A stretch of 64,000 bases of DNA from Pseudomonadota bacterium (lineage in GTDB: Bacteria; Pseudomonadota; Alphaproteobacteria; UBA2136; JAPKEQ01). The notes under the pieces were generated by a model. That model made no database searches. It was not told where the DNA came from and worked only from the letters and a program-made list of their open reading frames with translations. Positions 17,429 to 25,665 of the stretch are shown piece after piece (position 1 is the first letter of the stretch; each line of letters starts with the position of its first letter). The position numbers and the translations under genes were made by a program. The stretch is from contig JAYZXF010000011.1 of NCBI GenBank assembly GCA_036141575.1, positions 109,021 to 173,020 on the forward strand, in the 5' to 3' direction.

Positions 17429-17923
17429 ATGAACCTGCGTAAGCTTTTCTTTATTGTTTTCTCAATTATGTTTTTGGGTGTTTCTGGGTATGCTCTTCAG
17501 TCAAATATGCTGAAAGGTAAACCTGTTGATTTTACAGGGCCAAAGGTCCTGAAAAATGACTATCAGAGGCTGTTTCAGCAAGTGTGGAAACACTATGGAG
17601 AGGGTGATGGATTCTCGCTTTCTGAATCCAAGCTTCAATATCAAGATATTGATCTGAACTCTGACGGTGTTCCAGAAGTTGTGTTCCGTTTTGAGAGTGG
17701 ACGATACTGCAATTTCTATGGCTGCCCAACATACATTGCTAGAAAGCCATATCGCGAAGATGACGTCATCTTCTTTAGTTTTTCTGGCGGAATTGAAGTA
17801 TTAAAAGAAAAAGAAAATGGATACTCAGTTATTTTAGACCATAATATGGAAGATGTAACATTTAGCTATGACCGTGAGGTTAAAGCTTATGTAGCAGATT
17901 CTGTCCCAAGTCTTGCGAGGTAG
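17429..17923 (+). CDS. Small secreted protein with a Ca-loop-like segment
   Basis: 164 residues with an N-terminal signal peptide or membrane anchor (LRKLFFIVFSIMFLGVSGYA) and a good AGGAG site upstream. A segment near residue 72, DLNSDGVPEVVFRF, resembles the calcium-loop/FG-GAP type seen in secreted proteins, followed by a Cys pair (YCNFYGC). No family assigned. Only 6 bp separate it from the 1193-residue TraU-like gene, so it probably forms an operon with it. Confidence 0.75.
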   Translation: MNLRKLFFIVFSIMFLGVSGYALQSNMLKGKPVDFTGPKVLKNDYQRLFQQVWKHYGEGDGFSLSESKLQYQDIDLNSDGVPEVVFRFESGRYCNFYGCPTYIARKPYREDDVIFFSFSGGIEVLKEKENGYSVILDHNMEDVTFSYDREVKAYVADSVPSLAR

Positions 17924-17929
17924 AGTGCG

Positions 17930-20900
17930 ATGAAAAATCTATTCTTATATTCTTTTGTTCTTCTAGGTCTTTTAGTGAACCTGAGTACGCCTGCGAATGC
18001 AGGTCCTGTTAACTTTAATGTTTCAGAAATGACATCGGCGATTAATGATCTTCCAGCATCTGTAGATAACTCTGTTAAAGACTTCTTAAATAGCAAGACA
18101 CCTGATGAAGTTGCCGCGCTTATGAATTTGAACGATTTGAATGCACTTACTGTTTCGAACGGGATGCTTGATTCTCAAATTCGAGGTATGCTTGGAAATA
18201 TCTCACTTGCGAGTGACTTTACGAGCGCCCTTGATGATCTAAAGAGCGATCTTAGTTTTAATACAGACTTGTCAGGGCAGCTTCTTGGAGTGATGTCAAC
18301 GGATGTGACAGGCCTTATGTCTGATCTTGGGGACTTTTCTTCATTGCAGCAGGTCTTTGGTGCTGTACCAAATATTCAAGATATTGTGACATCTGTGAAT
18401 GTCTTTAACCAATTTAGCGGTGACCTTGATGCCGTTCGAGGTATTTTAGATGACGGTATTATTGATACACTTCAAAATACACCGTTTTTACAAGGTAATT
18501 TAAATGCTTTAACGGATCGTTTTGGTCTGCAAATTCCAAACTTTGGCCTGACACTTCCTGGTGATATTAACTTTAACCTGCCGGATGTTGATGCCATTCT
18601 TGCAGGGCTTCCGTTAAACTTAGATGTGAGACAGTTTTTAGATGGGTTAGATGTGGGTGACCTTGCCAACTTAATTAACCTTGATGATATGCAAATTTTA
18701 CCTCAGCTCTCGAGTATGTTTAACAGTGATCTACAGGATATTATCGGTAATGTTGGTGAACTTGCCCAGCTGACAGACGCGCTTAAAGATCTTAAAACTC
18801 AGCTTGGGTTTATTCCAAATAATTTTGCTGAAAGCTTACTCTCTAACCCAGATGTTTTGGGTGATATGACAAGCCTGATGGATATTGGCCAGCCATTTGC
18901 AGCTTTACAAGGCGCTTTTGGAGGGATTCCTCAGCCTGAGCAGCTTGTTGGTGTTATGAATATGGTACAACAAACAGGCGGTAACATGGTCAATGGTGCG
19001 AGTGGACTTCTCTCTCCACAGACCCAGTCTGCAGTGAATGCTGTGCCTAATTTTGATGGTGCAACAAGTGCATTGAAAGAAGATGCAACTGGCCAGGCTA
19101 TTCCTGAAGTAGAACCAGAAACACCAGAGCCTGAGGATACGGGTACAGGTAGCCCAAGTTCTACTCAACCAGGCCTTTGTGGTGGTTTTGAAGACTGGAA
19201 GAAGGCTCTTGGTTTTGCTGAGGGTGGTGGTAACTACTGTATTGTTGGTGGTGGTGGTGGTAACTACGTTGGTAAGTACCAATTTAACCAAGCGACTCTT
19301 GGTGATGAAAGTCGCGTTCCAAGTAGTTGTTACAGTGGCTGTCGTCAGGTTAAAAATGATTGCTTTAGATGTAATGGTCCTGCTCAAGAGCAAGCGTTTA
19401 ACTGCTATTATGAGCAAAACAAAAAGATCATTGATAATGATATTAAGAAAGAATCTGGTGGTAAATATAATAGCTTGGATGAATACCTTGCCGATCCAAA
19501 TAACCCTTACCTCACTAATGAAGGCGGTAAGAGGTGTTTAAAACAAAAAGGTGAATATTACTACGCAGGTTGTAAAAAGCGCCTTGCTAGCGGTGCTGCA
19601 AGCAAAAAGGCTGGTCCAAGTTGTCTTGAAGTCACAAAGTCTGGTGTATATGGTGCAGCTCACTTGATTGGCCCTTACCTGATTGGTGACATGCTTGTGA
19701 AAGGCCAGAATGCTTATGATGGTTTCTGTACGAGTGCTTTCCACTATGGTGAGAAATTTAAAGGGATTGATGTAGATAATACGTCTAGTGATGGTTCTGG
19801 TGAAGAATGTGCACCTGTTGCTGACATTCCAAATGAACCTCTTCTTCCTGATGATGGTGGGTATGAGCCTGGGGAGCCAACAGAACCTTACGAACCTGAT
19901 GAGGTTGTACCTGGTACGCCTGGCTATGGATCGGGTGGTGATGACAAAGGCCTGAAAACAACCTTCAATGAAGGTGGTACAAGAAACTTTGAATTCCTTA
20001 GATACGATGAACCAAGCGAAGGTGGTTCTATTGAGAAGGGAACAGACGAAGATGATGACCGTAGTGTTGAAGGGCTTGGTAAAGGTGCTGGTACATATAA
20101 GAGTGAGGATGACTTTGACTTTGCTGAAACAATGGCATGGGTTGATGATTTTGAACAGCATGGTATGGCGCCAGATTGGGGCGATGTCCTGCGATTTGAT
20201 CGTGATAAGACATGTTATTACTACTATATTAGATGGACATGGAGAGGCCCAAGACTTGTTGTAAGACTCCTTCCAGCATGTTCTCTGAAAGTGAATTACA
20301 GTGAGCCTACGGCAATGGTTGAAGTTGTTGGTGAGCCTGGATTTAGTTACCTGGGCGACCTTGATGACCTTGTGGCTGAAACAAACCATAGTGATGGTGG
20401 CGCTGGTGTAGATATGCACGGTGTATCCTTTAATGAAGCACACGTATTTGGTATTAGCCCAGAGGCACGTGCTGAGTCAAGTGGTTCCGCTGAAAGTATT
20501 CGTCGTTCATTTACATGTGACCTTGCCGTAAGTGGGCAAGAAACATGGGAAAATATGACGCTTCCTGGTACACCACTTGCGCCAACGCCAAATATTGATG
20601 CTGAGGCAGGTGTCCCTGACCTTATGCGTATCATGAATGTAAGTGGACTGGAGCTCCTCTTCCAGCCTGTATATCGCTTGAAGTGGTTCATGGGTGCAGA
20701 AGATAAAGGTAAAGATGTTGAGCTACCACTTCTATTTGCTTCTGAAGAACACCGTCCTGATTGGGTTGAGAAAGAAGCTTCATTTGGTACGGTAACTGCG
20801 GATAGTATTCCATGTGATCAAAATGGTCGTATTAACCCTGACTCTATGACAGGGCCTGGCGTACCAAATCGATACGCTGACGGAAGAAAATGTGTTGGAT

Positions 20901-21511
20901 CATGGGGTGCCATTGAACCTATGACTGGTTTTGCTATCAATGGAACAGAGCTTGCGAATAAAGCAATTGTGGCTGCTCGTGCTTACACAATTGCCAAAAC
21001 AAATAGCATTTACCCGATGATTACACCTGCGCCAACTGATGGTAGTCTCATTCCTAAGATTGAGTACGCCCATATTGGTTGGAAGTACTGGTACACAGAC
21101 TTTAACGTAGAGTGGCCTTATGAAGGTAAACAGAGATTTATGCTTGGTGAAGATACCTTTAAGTGGGATTCTGCATTACAAGCCAATAACTATAAATCTC
21201 GTGGTCTGTCTCAGTGGTTAGCTATGGACTTAAGCCAAGGTTATGGTGGCGAATCTTCAACGAAAGATGGTCTGGTTATGACGCTTTGGAAGAAGACAAC
21301 GTGCCGTATCTATGTATGCTGTGATAGATGGTCATACCATACAAGGTGGAAGCATATTCGTAACCTGAGAAATGAACCTCTGTTTGCCGCTGCTTATCTC
21401 TTCTGGGGGCCTGTATCTGGCTTTGAGAAAGATTGGGAAATTAAAGCTGTAACAGAGATTGATGAGTGGGATACGGATAAAGCAAGAGAGTTTAACCCAC
21501 CAAGACTCTAA
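17930..21511 (+). CDS. Large secreted protein: helical repeats, lysozyme-like domain, TraU-like domain
   Basis: 1193 residues. Signal peptide 1-~25 (FVLLGLLVNLSTPANA). Residues ~30-370 are Leu/Asp-rich segments with loose repetition (e.g. DLSGQLLGVM, GDFSSLQQVFG). A Pro/Glu linker leads to a lysozyme/transglycosylase-like domain, ~415-610, with GFAEGGGNYC, YVGKYQFN and GVYGAAHLIGPYL, typical of peptidoglycan hydrolases that probe for a substrate cleft. Acidic linkers follow. The C-terminal ~450 residues resemble TraU, the periplasmic F-type T4SS/ICE factor: CVGSWGAIEPMTGF near 987, an ARAYTIAKT helix, and LWKKTTCRIYVCC near 1119-1131. Inference: a conjugation-type envelope protein with its own wall-opening activity. 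The stop is 8 bp from the convergent glycosyltransferase. Confidence 0.75.
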   Translation: MKNLFLYSFVLLGLLVNLSTPANAGPVNFNVSEMTSAINDLPASVDNSVKDFLNSKTPDEVAALMNLNDLNALTVSNGMLDSQIRGMLGNISLASDFTSALDDLKSDLSFNTDLSGQLLGVMSTDVTGLMSDLGDFSSLQQVFGAVPNIQDIVTSVNVFNQFSGDLDAVRGILDDGIIDTLQNTPFLQGNLNALTDRFGLQIPNFGLTLPGDINFNLPDVDAILAGLPLNLDVRQFLDGLDVGDLANLINLDDMQILPQLSSMFNSDLQDIIGNVGELAQLTDALKDLKTQLGFIPNNFAESLLSNPDVLGDMTSLMDIGQPFAALQGAFGGIPQPEQLVGVMNMVQQTGGNMVNGASGLLSPQTQSAVNAVPNFDGATSALKEDATGQAIPEVEPETPEPEDTGTGSPSSTQPGLCGGFEDWKKALGFAEGGGNYCIVGGGGGNYVGKYQFNQATLGDESRVPSSCYSGCRQVKNDCFRCNGPAQEQAFNCYYEQNKKIIDNDIKKESGGKYNSLDEYLADPNNPYLTNEGGKRCLKQKGEYYYAGCKKRLASGAASKKAGPSCLEVTKSGVYGAAHLIGPYLIGDMLVKGQNAYDGFCTSAFHYGEKFKGIDVDNTSSDGSGEECAPVADIPNEPLLPDDGGYEPGEPTEPYEPDEVVPGTPGYGSGGDDKGLKTTFNEGGTRNFEFLRYDEPSEGGSIEKGTDEDDDRSVEGLGKGAGTYKSEDDFDFAETMAWVDDFEQHGMAPDWGDVLRFDRDKTCYYYYIRWTWRGPRLVVRLLPACSLKVNYSEPTAMVEVVGEPGFSYLGDLDDLVAETNHSDGGAGVDMHGVSFNEAHVFGISPEARAESSGSAESIRRSFTCDLAVSGQETWENMTLPGTPLAPTPNIDAEAGVPDLMRIMNVSGLELLFQPVYRLKWFMGAEDKGKDVELPLLFASEEHRPDWVEKEASFGTVTADSIPCDQNGRINPDSMTGPGVPNRYADGRKCVGSWGAIEPMTGFAINGTELANKAIVAARAYTIAKTNSIYPMITPAPTDGSLIPKIEYAHIGWKYWYTDFNVEWPYEGKQRFMLGEDTFKWDSALQANNYKSRGLSQWLAMDLSQGYGGESSTKDGLVMTLWKKTTCRIYVCCDRWSYHTRWKHIRNLRNEPLFAAAYLFWGPVSGFEKDWEIKAVTEIDEWDTDKAREFNPPRL

Positions 21512-21519
21512 ACAAAACC

Positions 21520-22605
21520 TTAAGAAAGTTTGCTTAGAATTTTCTCTGCAACTTTTGGCCAAGAGAACTCGCTGAGAAGCGGGTTCTTTTGGTCTGCAAT
21601 AGTGCCTTTTGCTGCAATAATTTTACTTGCAAAGAGCTCTGCATTGTTGAGCATGTTTGTATCTACAAGATCATCAGTTTGGCTTAGCACTTCTCTATGA
21701 ACAGGAATATTGCTTGCGACAATAGGTGTTTCTAGTAATTGCGCCTCAATAAGTGGGATGTTTAAGGCTTCCACTTGACTTGCTGTCACATACACATCTC
21801 CATGTAAGATGTAGGAGAGTGTCTCTTTATGTGGTTTACGACCATGGAAATGGACGCGGTTTTGCAGGCCGTATTCATTTACCTTTTTAAAGAAAAGGTT
21901 CTTGGCGGCTTCATCATAAACCGTACCGATAATATGAAGTTTGGCACTTGGTTCTTTTTCTGAAACAGCCTGTAAAACTTTCGCAAGAAATGTATAGTTC
22001 TTTTGAGGGTACACATCACCCACAGTCACAATATTAAAGAAATTATCATCAAATGGAGCATCCTTGCCTGTGGCTGATGCTTTAAGGCCAGCATAAATGA
22101 CTTGTACTTTGCTTCTTTCAGGAGCTGTCTTTTCAATCCATGTATCTGCTACACTTTCAGATACTGTAAAAATATGATGTGCGCGCTTAATAGAAAGCTT
22201 TGTAAGAGTATTGATGGCTTGCCAGTACAATCTTTTTTTCCAATCTGTCACAAGCTCTAAAACGCTACCATCTGTGTGGATGATAATAGATGGGTTTTTG
22301 GCGGCAAAGGCACAGAAGTTTGTATTAAAAAGCGTATGATCAGCTTTGAGTTTATAGCTGTAAAATGGAACAATAATTTGCTCCCAAAGGGTTCCAAGTA
22401 TTTTGCTTTTTGGGCTTTCTACATCAATGTAGGTAATATTGTCATGTTCATGAATTAGTTTGGCGTATCGCTTGTGTCTCAGTACGGTAATGTTTACGTC
22501 ATGTTGTTTAGAAAACTCATGGAGTAGGCCGTTGATATATGTCAGGCCGCCGCCTGTTTTGCTGTGTAGTGCTGAAATGACAATGTTTTTCTTATTCATA
22601 ACCAT
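21520..22605 (-). CDS. Glycosyltransferase family 4 (GT-B)
   Basis: 361 residues with the GT-B fold: N-terminal SALHSKTGGGLTYINGLL, central VTVGDVYPQKNYTFL, and the C-terminal nucleotide-sugar site region SQVEALNIPLIEAQLLETPIVAS. Expected to transfer a sugar from a nucleotide donor onto a polysaccharide or lipid acceptor; substrate unknown. The start ATG at 22605 has no clear ribosome site; ATG at 22599 is an alternative. It lies alone, convergent with the TraU-like gene, with no polysaccharide cluster in view. Confidence 0.85.
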   Translation of the reverse strand: MVMNKKNIVISALHSKTGGGLTYINGLLHEFSKQHDVNITVLRHKRYAKLIHEHDNITYIDVESPKSKILGTLWEQIIVPFYSYKLKADHTLFNTNFCAFAAKNPSIIIHTDGSVLELVTDWKKRLYWQAINTLTKLSIKRAHHIFTVSESVADTWIEKTAPERSKVQVIYAGLKASATGKDAPFDDNFFNIVTVGDVYPQKNYTFLAKVLQAVSEKEPSAKLHIIGTVYDEAAKNLFFKKVNEYGLQNRVHFHGRKPHKETLSYILHGDVYVTASQVEALNIPLIEAQLLETPIVASNIPVHREVLSQTDDLVDTNMLNNAELFASKIIAAKGTIADQKNPLLSEFSWPKVAEKILSKLS

Positions 22606-22638
22606 GAGTTATAAAGATAAAATGATTGTTTGTACAAC

Positions 22639-22881
22639 TTAAAAGAAATCGCTCTCAAAGCTTTCATAAACAATCAGGTCAACCATTTCTTCATCTGACT
22701 CAATGAGGCTTACATCTGCACTATAGTAAGCAGATGTTAGAGCAATGATCCCAACAATTGAAGCTGCAATTGCACCAGTAAGGATTGGTCTGTAGCTTGG
22801 TTGCTGTTTAGGAAGCTGTTCATGCTCAGTAGCAATGCTTGCCATTTCTAGTAGCTTATCTGATGAAAGTTGTTTGCTCAT
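22639..22881 (-). CDS. Small single-pass membrane protein, probable anti-sigma factor
   Basis: 80 residues with one membrane segment (ILTGAIAASIVGIIALTSAYY, ~33-53), a ~30-residue cytoplasmic part beginning MSKQLSSDKLLEMA and an acidic C-terminal tail. Its ATG overlaps the stop of the ECF sigma gene by 4 bp (ATGA), the usual arrangement for a cognate anti-sigma or partner. It has no zinc-binding HxxxCxxC motif, so if it is an anti-sigma factor it is not of the ZAS type. Function is inferred from position only. Confidence 0.65.
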   Translation of the reverse strand: MSKQLSSDKLLEMASIATEHEQLPKQQPSYRPILTGAIAASIVGIIALTSAYYSADVSLIESDEEMVDLIVYESFESDFF

Positions 22882-23426
22882 AACATTGCCTCCTTTTCGT
22901 CATGAGAGATTGACTCTTTAAGAGATTTTTTAGCACGTACAAGTAAGCTTTCAACAGCTTTCTCAGTCGTGCCGAGTGCCTTGGCCACATCCTTTTGGCT
23001 TTTATCAAAATAAAAGCTCAGTAAAATGGCATCTCTTTGGCGCTCTGGTAATTGTTTTAGCTTCTCTGTAACCGTTTGGCGCTGTTCTTTTTCCTTAAGA
23101 CGTTTTTCAGCCTTTGGAAAATCGATAACAGTATCATCTTCTAATTCACTGTGCTGTTTTAGGTTTCTAAAAGCATCCATGCAGCAGGTGTAAATAATGC
23201 TACTCGCGTATTTGGTGAATGTGCTTCGCTCTTCCCATTTAGGCGCATGCTGCCATAGTTTGATGAGTGCGTTTTGCAGGGCATCTTCCGCAATCGATTC
23301 ATCACCTCTACACAGGTATAGCGCAATTTTATACAGCTGATTACCCACTCGTTGTACAAGCTGGTGGAAGGCATTTCTATCGCCTTCCCCAGCTTTTTTA
23401 TACAACGTGTTTAGAGAATCGCTCAT
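22878..23426 (-). CDS. ECF-type RNA polymerase sigma factor
   Basis: 182 residues with region 2 (DALQNALIKLWQHAPKWEERSTFTKYASSIIYTCCMDAFR) and region 4 (LPERQRDAILLSFYFDKSQKDVAKALGTTEKAVESLLVRAKKSLK). Regions 1 and 3 are absent, as expected for ECF factors. It lies 5 bp after an EF-hand secreted protein and overlaps a small membrane protein, forming a three-gene unit that suggests envelope or calcium sensing. No promoter with an ECF-type AAC/CGT pattern was established upstream. Confidence 0.9.
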   Translation of the reverse strand: MSDSLNTLYKKAGEGDRNAFHQLVQRVGNQLYKIALYLCRGDESIAEDALQNALIKLWQHAPKWEERSTFTKYASSIIYTCCMDAFRNLKQHSELEDDTVIDFPKAEKRLKEKEQRQTVTEKLKQLPERQRDAILLSFYFDKSQKDVAKALGTTEKAVESLLVRAKKSLKESISHDEKEAML

Positions 23427-23431
23427 ATATC

Positions 23432-23740
23432 TTACTCTTCAGAGGCTTTGCGGTCGCTACGGCGCTCTTTACGTTTTTCACGATAGTTTTTCATTTTTTC
23501 GCGCATATTCTTTTTTGCAGATTTCATCTCATCACGATCAAGTTTGCCATCGCCGTTTTTGTCGCCGCGCTTAAAAATTTCATCAATGCGCTTTTTATGT
23601 GCTTCAAGCATTTCAGATTTTGTGATGTAACCATCACCGTTTAGGTCCATACGTGGGCCCTTACGTTTTTTATCTTCTTCAGCCAGCGCCAGTGTTGGTA
23701 GGGCAAGGGCGAGACTAAGTGCAATTACTGTTTTTTTCAT
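23432..23740 (-). CDS. Secreted EF-hand calcium-binding protein
   Basis: 102 residues with a signal peptide (MKKTVIALSLALALPTLALA). Two canonical EF-hand loops: D32-x-N-x-D-G-Y-I-x-x-x-E43 and D60-x-N-x-D-G-K-L-x-x-x-E71. The C-terminus is highly basic and charged (KKNMREKMKNYREKRKERR). Probably periplasmic. It is the first gene of the unit with the ECF sigma factor, so it could be the calcium-dependent input or simply a regulon member. Confidence 0.85.
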   Translation of the reverse strand: MKKTVIALSLALALPTLALAEEDKKRKGPRMDLNGDGYITKSEMLEAHKKRIDEIFKRGDKNGDGKLDRDEMKSAKKNMREKMKNYREKRKERRSDRKASEE

Positions 23741-23831
23741 CGGTCTTAAATCCTTTGTTTGCTTATGTGATTATACAGTAAACGGACAGGCGTATAAAAA
23801 TCCTGCGCACTTTTTTGAAGTTTGTTTGAAA

Positions 23832-23918
23832 TGGTGCCGAAGGAGGGACTCGAACCCTCACGCCCAAATGGGCACCGGATTTTGAGTCCGGCGCGTCTAC
23901 CAATTCCACCACTTCGGC
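23832..23918 (-). tRNA. tRNA-Leu (anticodon CAA)
   Basis: 87 nt on the minus strand. Acceptor stem GCCGAAG / CTTCGGC, discriminator A, genome-encoded CCA at 23832-23834, a long class II variable arm, TTCGA-type T-loop, and anticodon loop CTCAAAA giving CAA (reads UUG). Confidence 0.95.
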
Positions 23919-23974
23919 ATAGAAGCTATTTGCTATAGACAGCGTGAAAATGCCTGAAGAGTGGAGAAAAATCA

Positions 23975-24008
23975 AGCAAAAAGAAACCACCCTAAAGCAG
24001 GTGGTTTC
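23975..24008 (-). terminator. Rho-independent terminator of the amidase-like gene
   Basis: Stem GAAACCACC / GGTGGTTTC (23983-23991 with 24000-24008), loop of 8 nt, followed on the minus strand by TTTTT. It lies 8 bp past the amidase-like stop. Confidence 0.85.
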
Positions 24009-24015
24009 TGTTCGT

Positions 24016-24690
24016 TTAGGGGCAGCCCATGATGAAGTTTGCAGTCAAACTGTCCATTTCACCGGTGATGGTGCTAGCCATGAATCGCGTTTGGAATGCA
24101 GTCACCATGGCCCGCTTGGAGCCGCGGTAGCCAAATTCGTGCAGGGCGTGCCATGGGTCTGTTGCTTCTGCAATAGATTTCCATGCCGAGGCATTGCCTT
24201 GTTGAATCAAGCGATACCACTCAAACTGAGGGCCTACACCGCAGTGGCGCCAAGGGCGCACATCTTGGTGGCTTACAATTTGATCTGCATTATGGTTATG
24301 CAAAGTGTTTTTCATTTGATTGGCAATCAAACGATTAAGGACATCATACTGATAATCTGTATAAGGCTGACCTTCTTTTGCACAAAGGCAGATAGTCACA
24401 CCATACTTGTTCAGATTAACATGAGCTTTCCAGCGACTGTCAACGCCTGCAAACCATGATTTTTTGCGAATCTCAACCATTTTGGCGAGTTTACCTTTGT
24501 CGCGCCCAATAACAAAGTGTGGGCTGCGGCGATCATTGGTTTGGGTGTCTTGAAAGCGTTCAATGGTGGCTTCGTAATCTTCGATGCCGGATTGTCCAAG
24601 GATAAGAAACAGGCTCCCTTTGCGATCACCGTGGCTATTATTTGTGACACGGGTCTCGTATGTGAGAGCTGTGGGGATATCTTCACGCAT
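24016..24690 (-). CDS. Degenerate N-acetylmuramoyl-L-alanine amidase (Amidase_2/PGRP fold)
   Basis: 224 residues, with AAGGAG 8 bp before the ATG at 24690. The fold is recognised from SPHFVIGRDKG, the W-x-AG stretch WFAGVDSRW, LNKYGVTICL, and SHQDVRPWRHCGVGPQFEW. In active members zinc is held by a His in the first strand (VIHxT), a later His, and Asp or Cys. Here the first strand reads LFLILGQS with no His, the WHAG motif is WFAG, while H141 and C150 remain. No signal peptide is seen. It may be a non-catalytic peptidoglycan-binding relative or use altered chemistry. Confidence 0.75.
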   Translation of the reverse strand: MREDIPTALTYETRVTNNSHGDRKGSLFLILGQSGIEDYEATIERFQDTQTNDRRSPHFVIGRDKGKLAKMVEIRKKSWFAGVDSRWKAHVNLNKYGVTICLCAKEGQPYTDYQYDVLNRLIANQMKNTLHNHNADQIVSHQDVRPWRHCGVGPQFEWYRLIQQGNASAWKSIAEATDPWHALHEFGYRGSKRAMVTAFQTRFMASTITGEMDSLTANFIMGCP

Positions 24691-24835
24691 AGTGAGGACT
24701 CCTTAAGTTTTGAAACGGGAATGAAGTTAGAGATGTCCTTACTATATTCGTATGGCTTTCGCTCTGGCAAGTGAAATATGTATTCCTTATAGGAAAAGCT
24801 TGTGTTTTCTAAGGAAAAACCGTACTTTGCTCTCT

Positions 24836-25636
24836 ATGAAAAAACAGGCGAAAATTCAACGTCATTTTGCCCCTTGTGCAGAGCTGAAAGATGGCTCTGT
24901 TGTGGCGATTGGTAATTTTGATGGTGTTCATAAAGGACACCAATCCGTGTTAAAGGCTGCAAAGGCACTTGCGGAGCAGGAAAATTTGCCTGTTGTGATG
25001 ATGACATTTGAACCTCATCCGCGCCGCGTGCTCACACCAAACGCACCAGGCCGTATTACACCGTTTGCTGATAAAGTGCGCCTTGCGAGTCGAAATGATG
25101 TGGATATTGTTTCTGCGGTGCGCTTTACAAAGCCATACGCAGGCACCTCTGCTGAAACTTTCATGAAAGAACATTTGGGCAAATACCTAAATGCGAAGCA
25201 TGTGGTTGTTGGTGATGATTTCGCTTTTGGACGTGGTCGTGAAGGGTCGGCTGAGGCGATGCAGGGTGTAAGCGCATCGCATGGCTTTACCACGCACATT
25301 GTGCCAGCAGTCAAAGATATGCAGGGTGTGGAGATGGCTTCTACACTCATTCGTGAAGCACTTGAGAGTGGTGATCTGAACCATGCTAAAAGTCTGCTTG
25401 GCTACGCGCCAACGCTTAAACTACGTTTTTGTGAGGGAGTGGCTTCGCTTTCTCGCTATACAACTATAAAAAACGGTGAATATTTAACCCGTTTACTTTA
25501 TAGTGAAGGCTTCCACGATAATGTGGAACTTATGAGAGTTGTAATTAAGGATGGGGAACTAGCAGTGCTAGACTTTCCGCCTATTGACGATGCGATGCCG
25601 ATCGTCACATTAGAACTTCTCGAAAAAATGAACTAA
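24836..25636 (+). CDS. ribF: FAD synthetase domain protein (RibF-like, kinase domain missing or degenerate)
   Basis: 266 residues from the ATG at 24836 (MKKQAKIQRHF). Residues ~15-175 match the FMN adenylyltransferase half of RibF: VVAIGNFDGVHKGHQ, MTFEPHPRRVL, VVVGDDFAFGRGREG, STLIREAL. The usual riboflavin kinase half should follow with a G-x-V-x-HG and GFPTAN signature; instead there are ~75 residues (LKLRFCEGVASLSRYTTIKNGEY...) without it. Total length is ~45 residues below normal. FMN formation would then need another enzyme. An upstream extension to 24752 is rejected for lack of a ribosome site. ileS follows after 29 bp. Confidence 0.8.
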   Translation: MKKQAKIQRHFAPCAELKDGSVVAIGNFDGVHKGHQSVLKAAKALAEQENLPVVMMTFEPHPRRVLTPNAPGRITPFADKVRLASRNDVDIVSAVRFTKPYAGTSAETFMKEHLGKYLNAKHVVVGDDFAFGRGREGSAEAMQGVSASHGFTTHIVPAVKDMQGVEMASTLIREALESGDLNHAKSLLGYAPTLKLRFCEGVASLSRYTTIKNGEYLTRLLYSEGFHDNVELMRVVIKDGELAVLDFPPIDDAMPIVTLELLEKMN

Positions 25637-25665
25637 TGAAAAAAGTAACTGAAAGATAGAAAATC

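Noticed and set aside
19240..19262. GGT microsatellite as a phase-variable repeat
   Set aside because: It is a trinucleotide run encoding Gly in the lysozyme-like domain; length changes would not shift frame.
18905..19417. 170-residue antisense frame rich in Thr
   Set aside because: Reverse translation of the GGT-repeat coding region of the large secreted protein.
19538..20443. 301-residue open frame antisense to the TraU-like gene
   Set aside because: Composition (many His/Thr/Cys, no domain) is that of a mirror frame of a Gly/Asp-rich coding sequence; no ribosome site.
23763..23990. 75-residue frame covering the tRNA
   Set aside because: It is the translation of the tRNA-Leu and its flanks.
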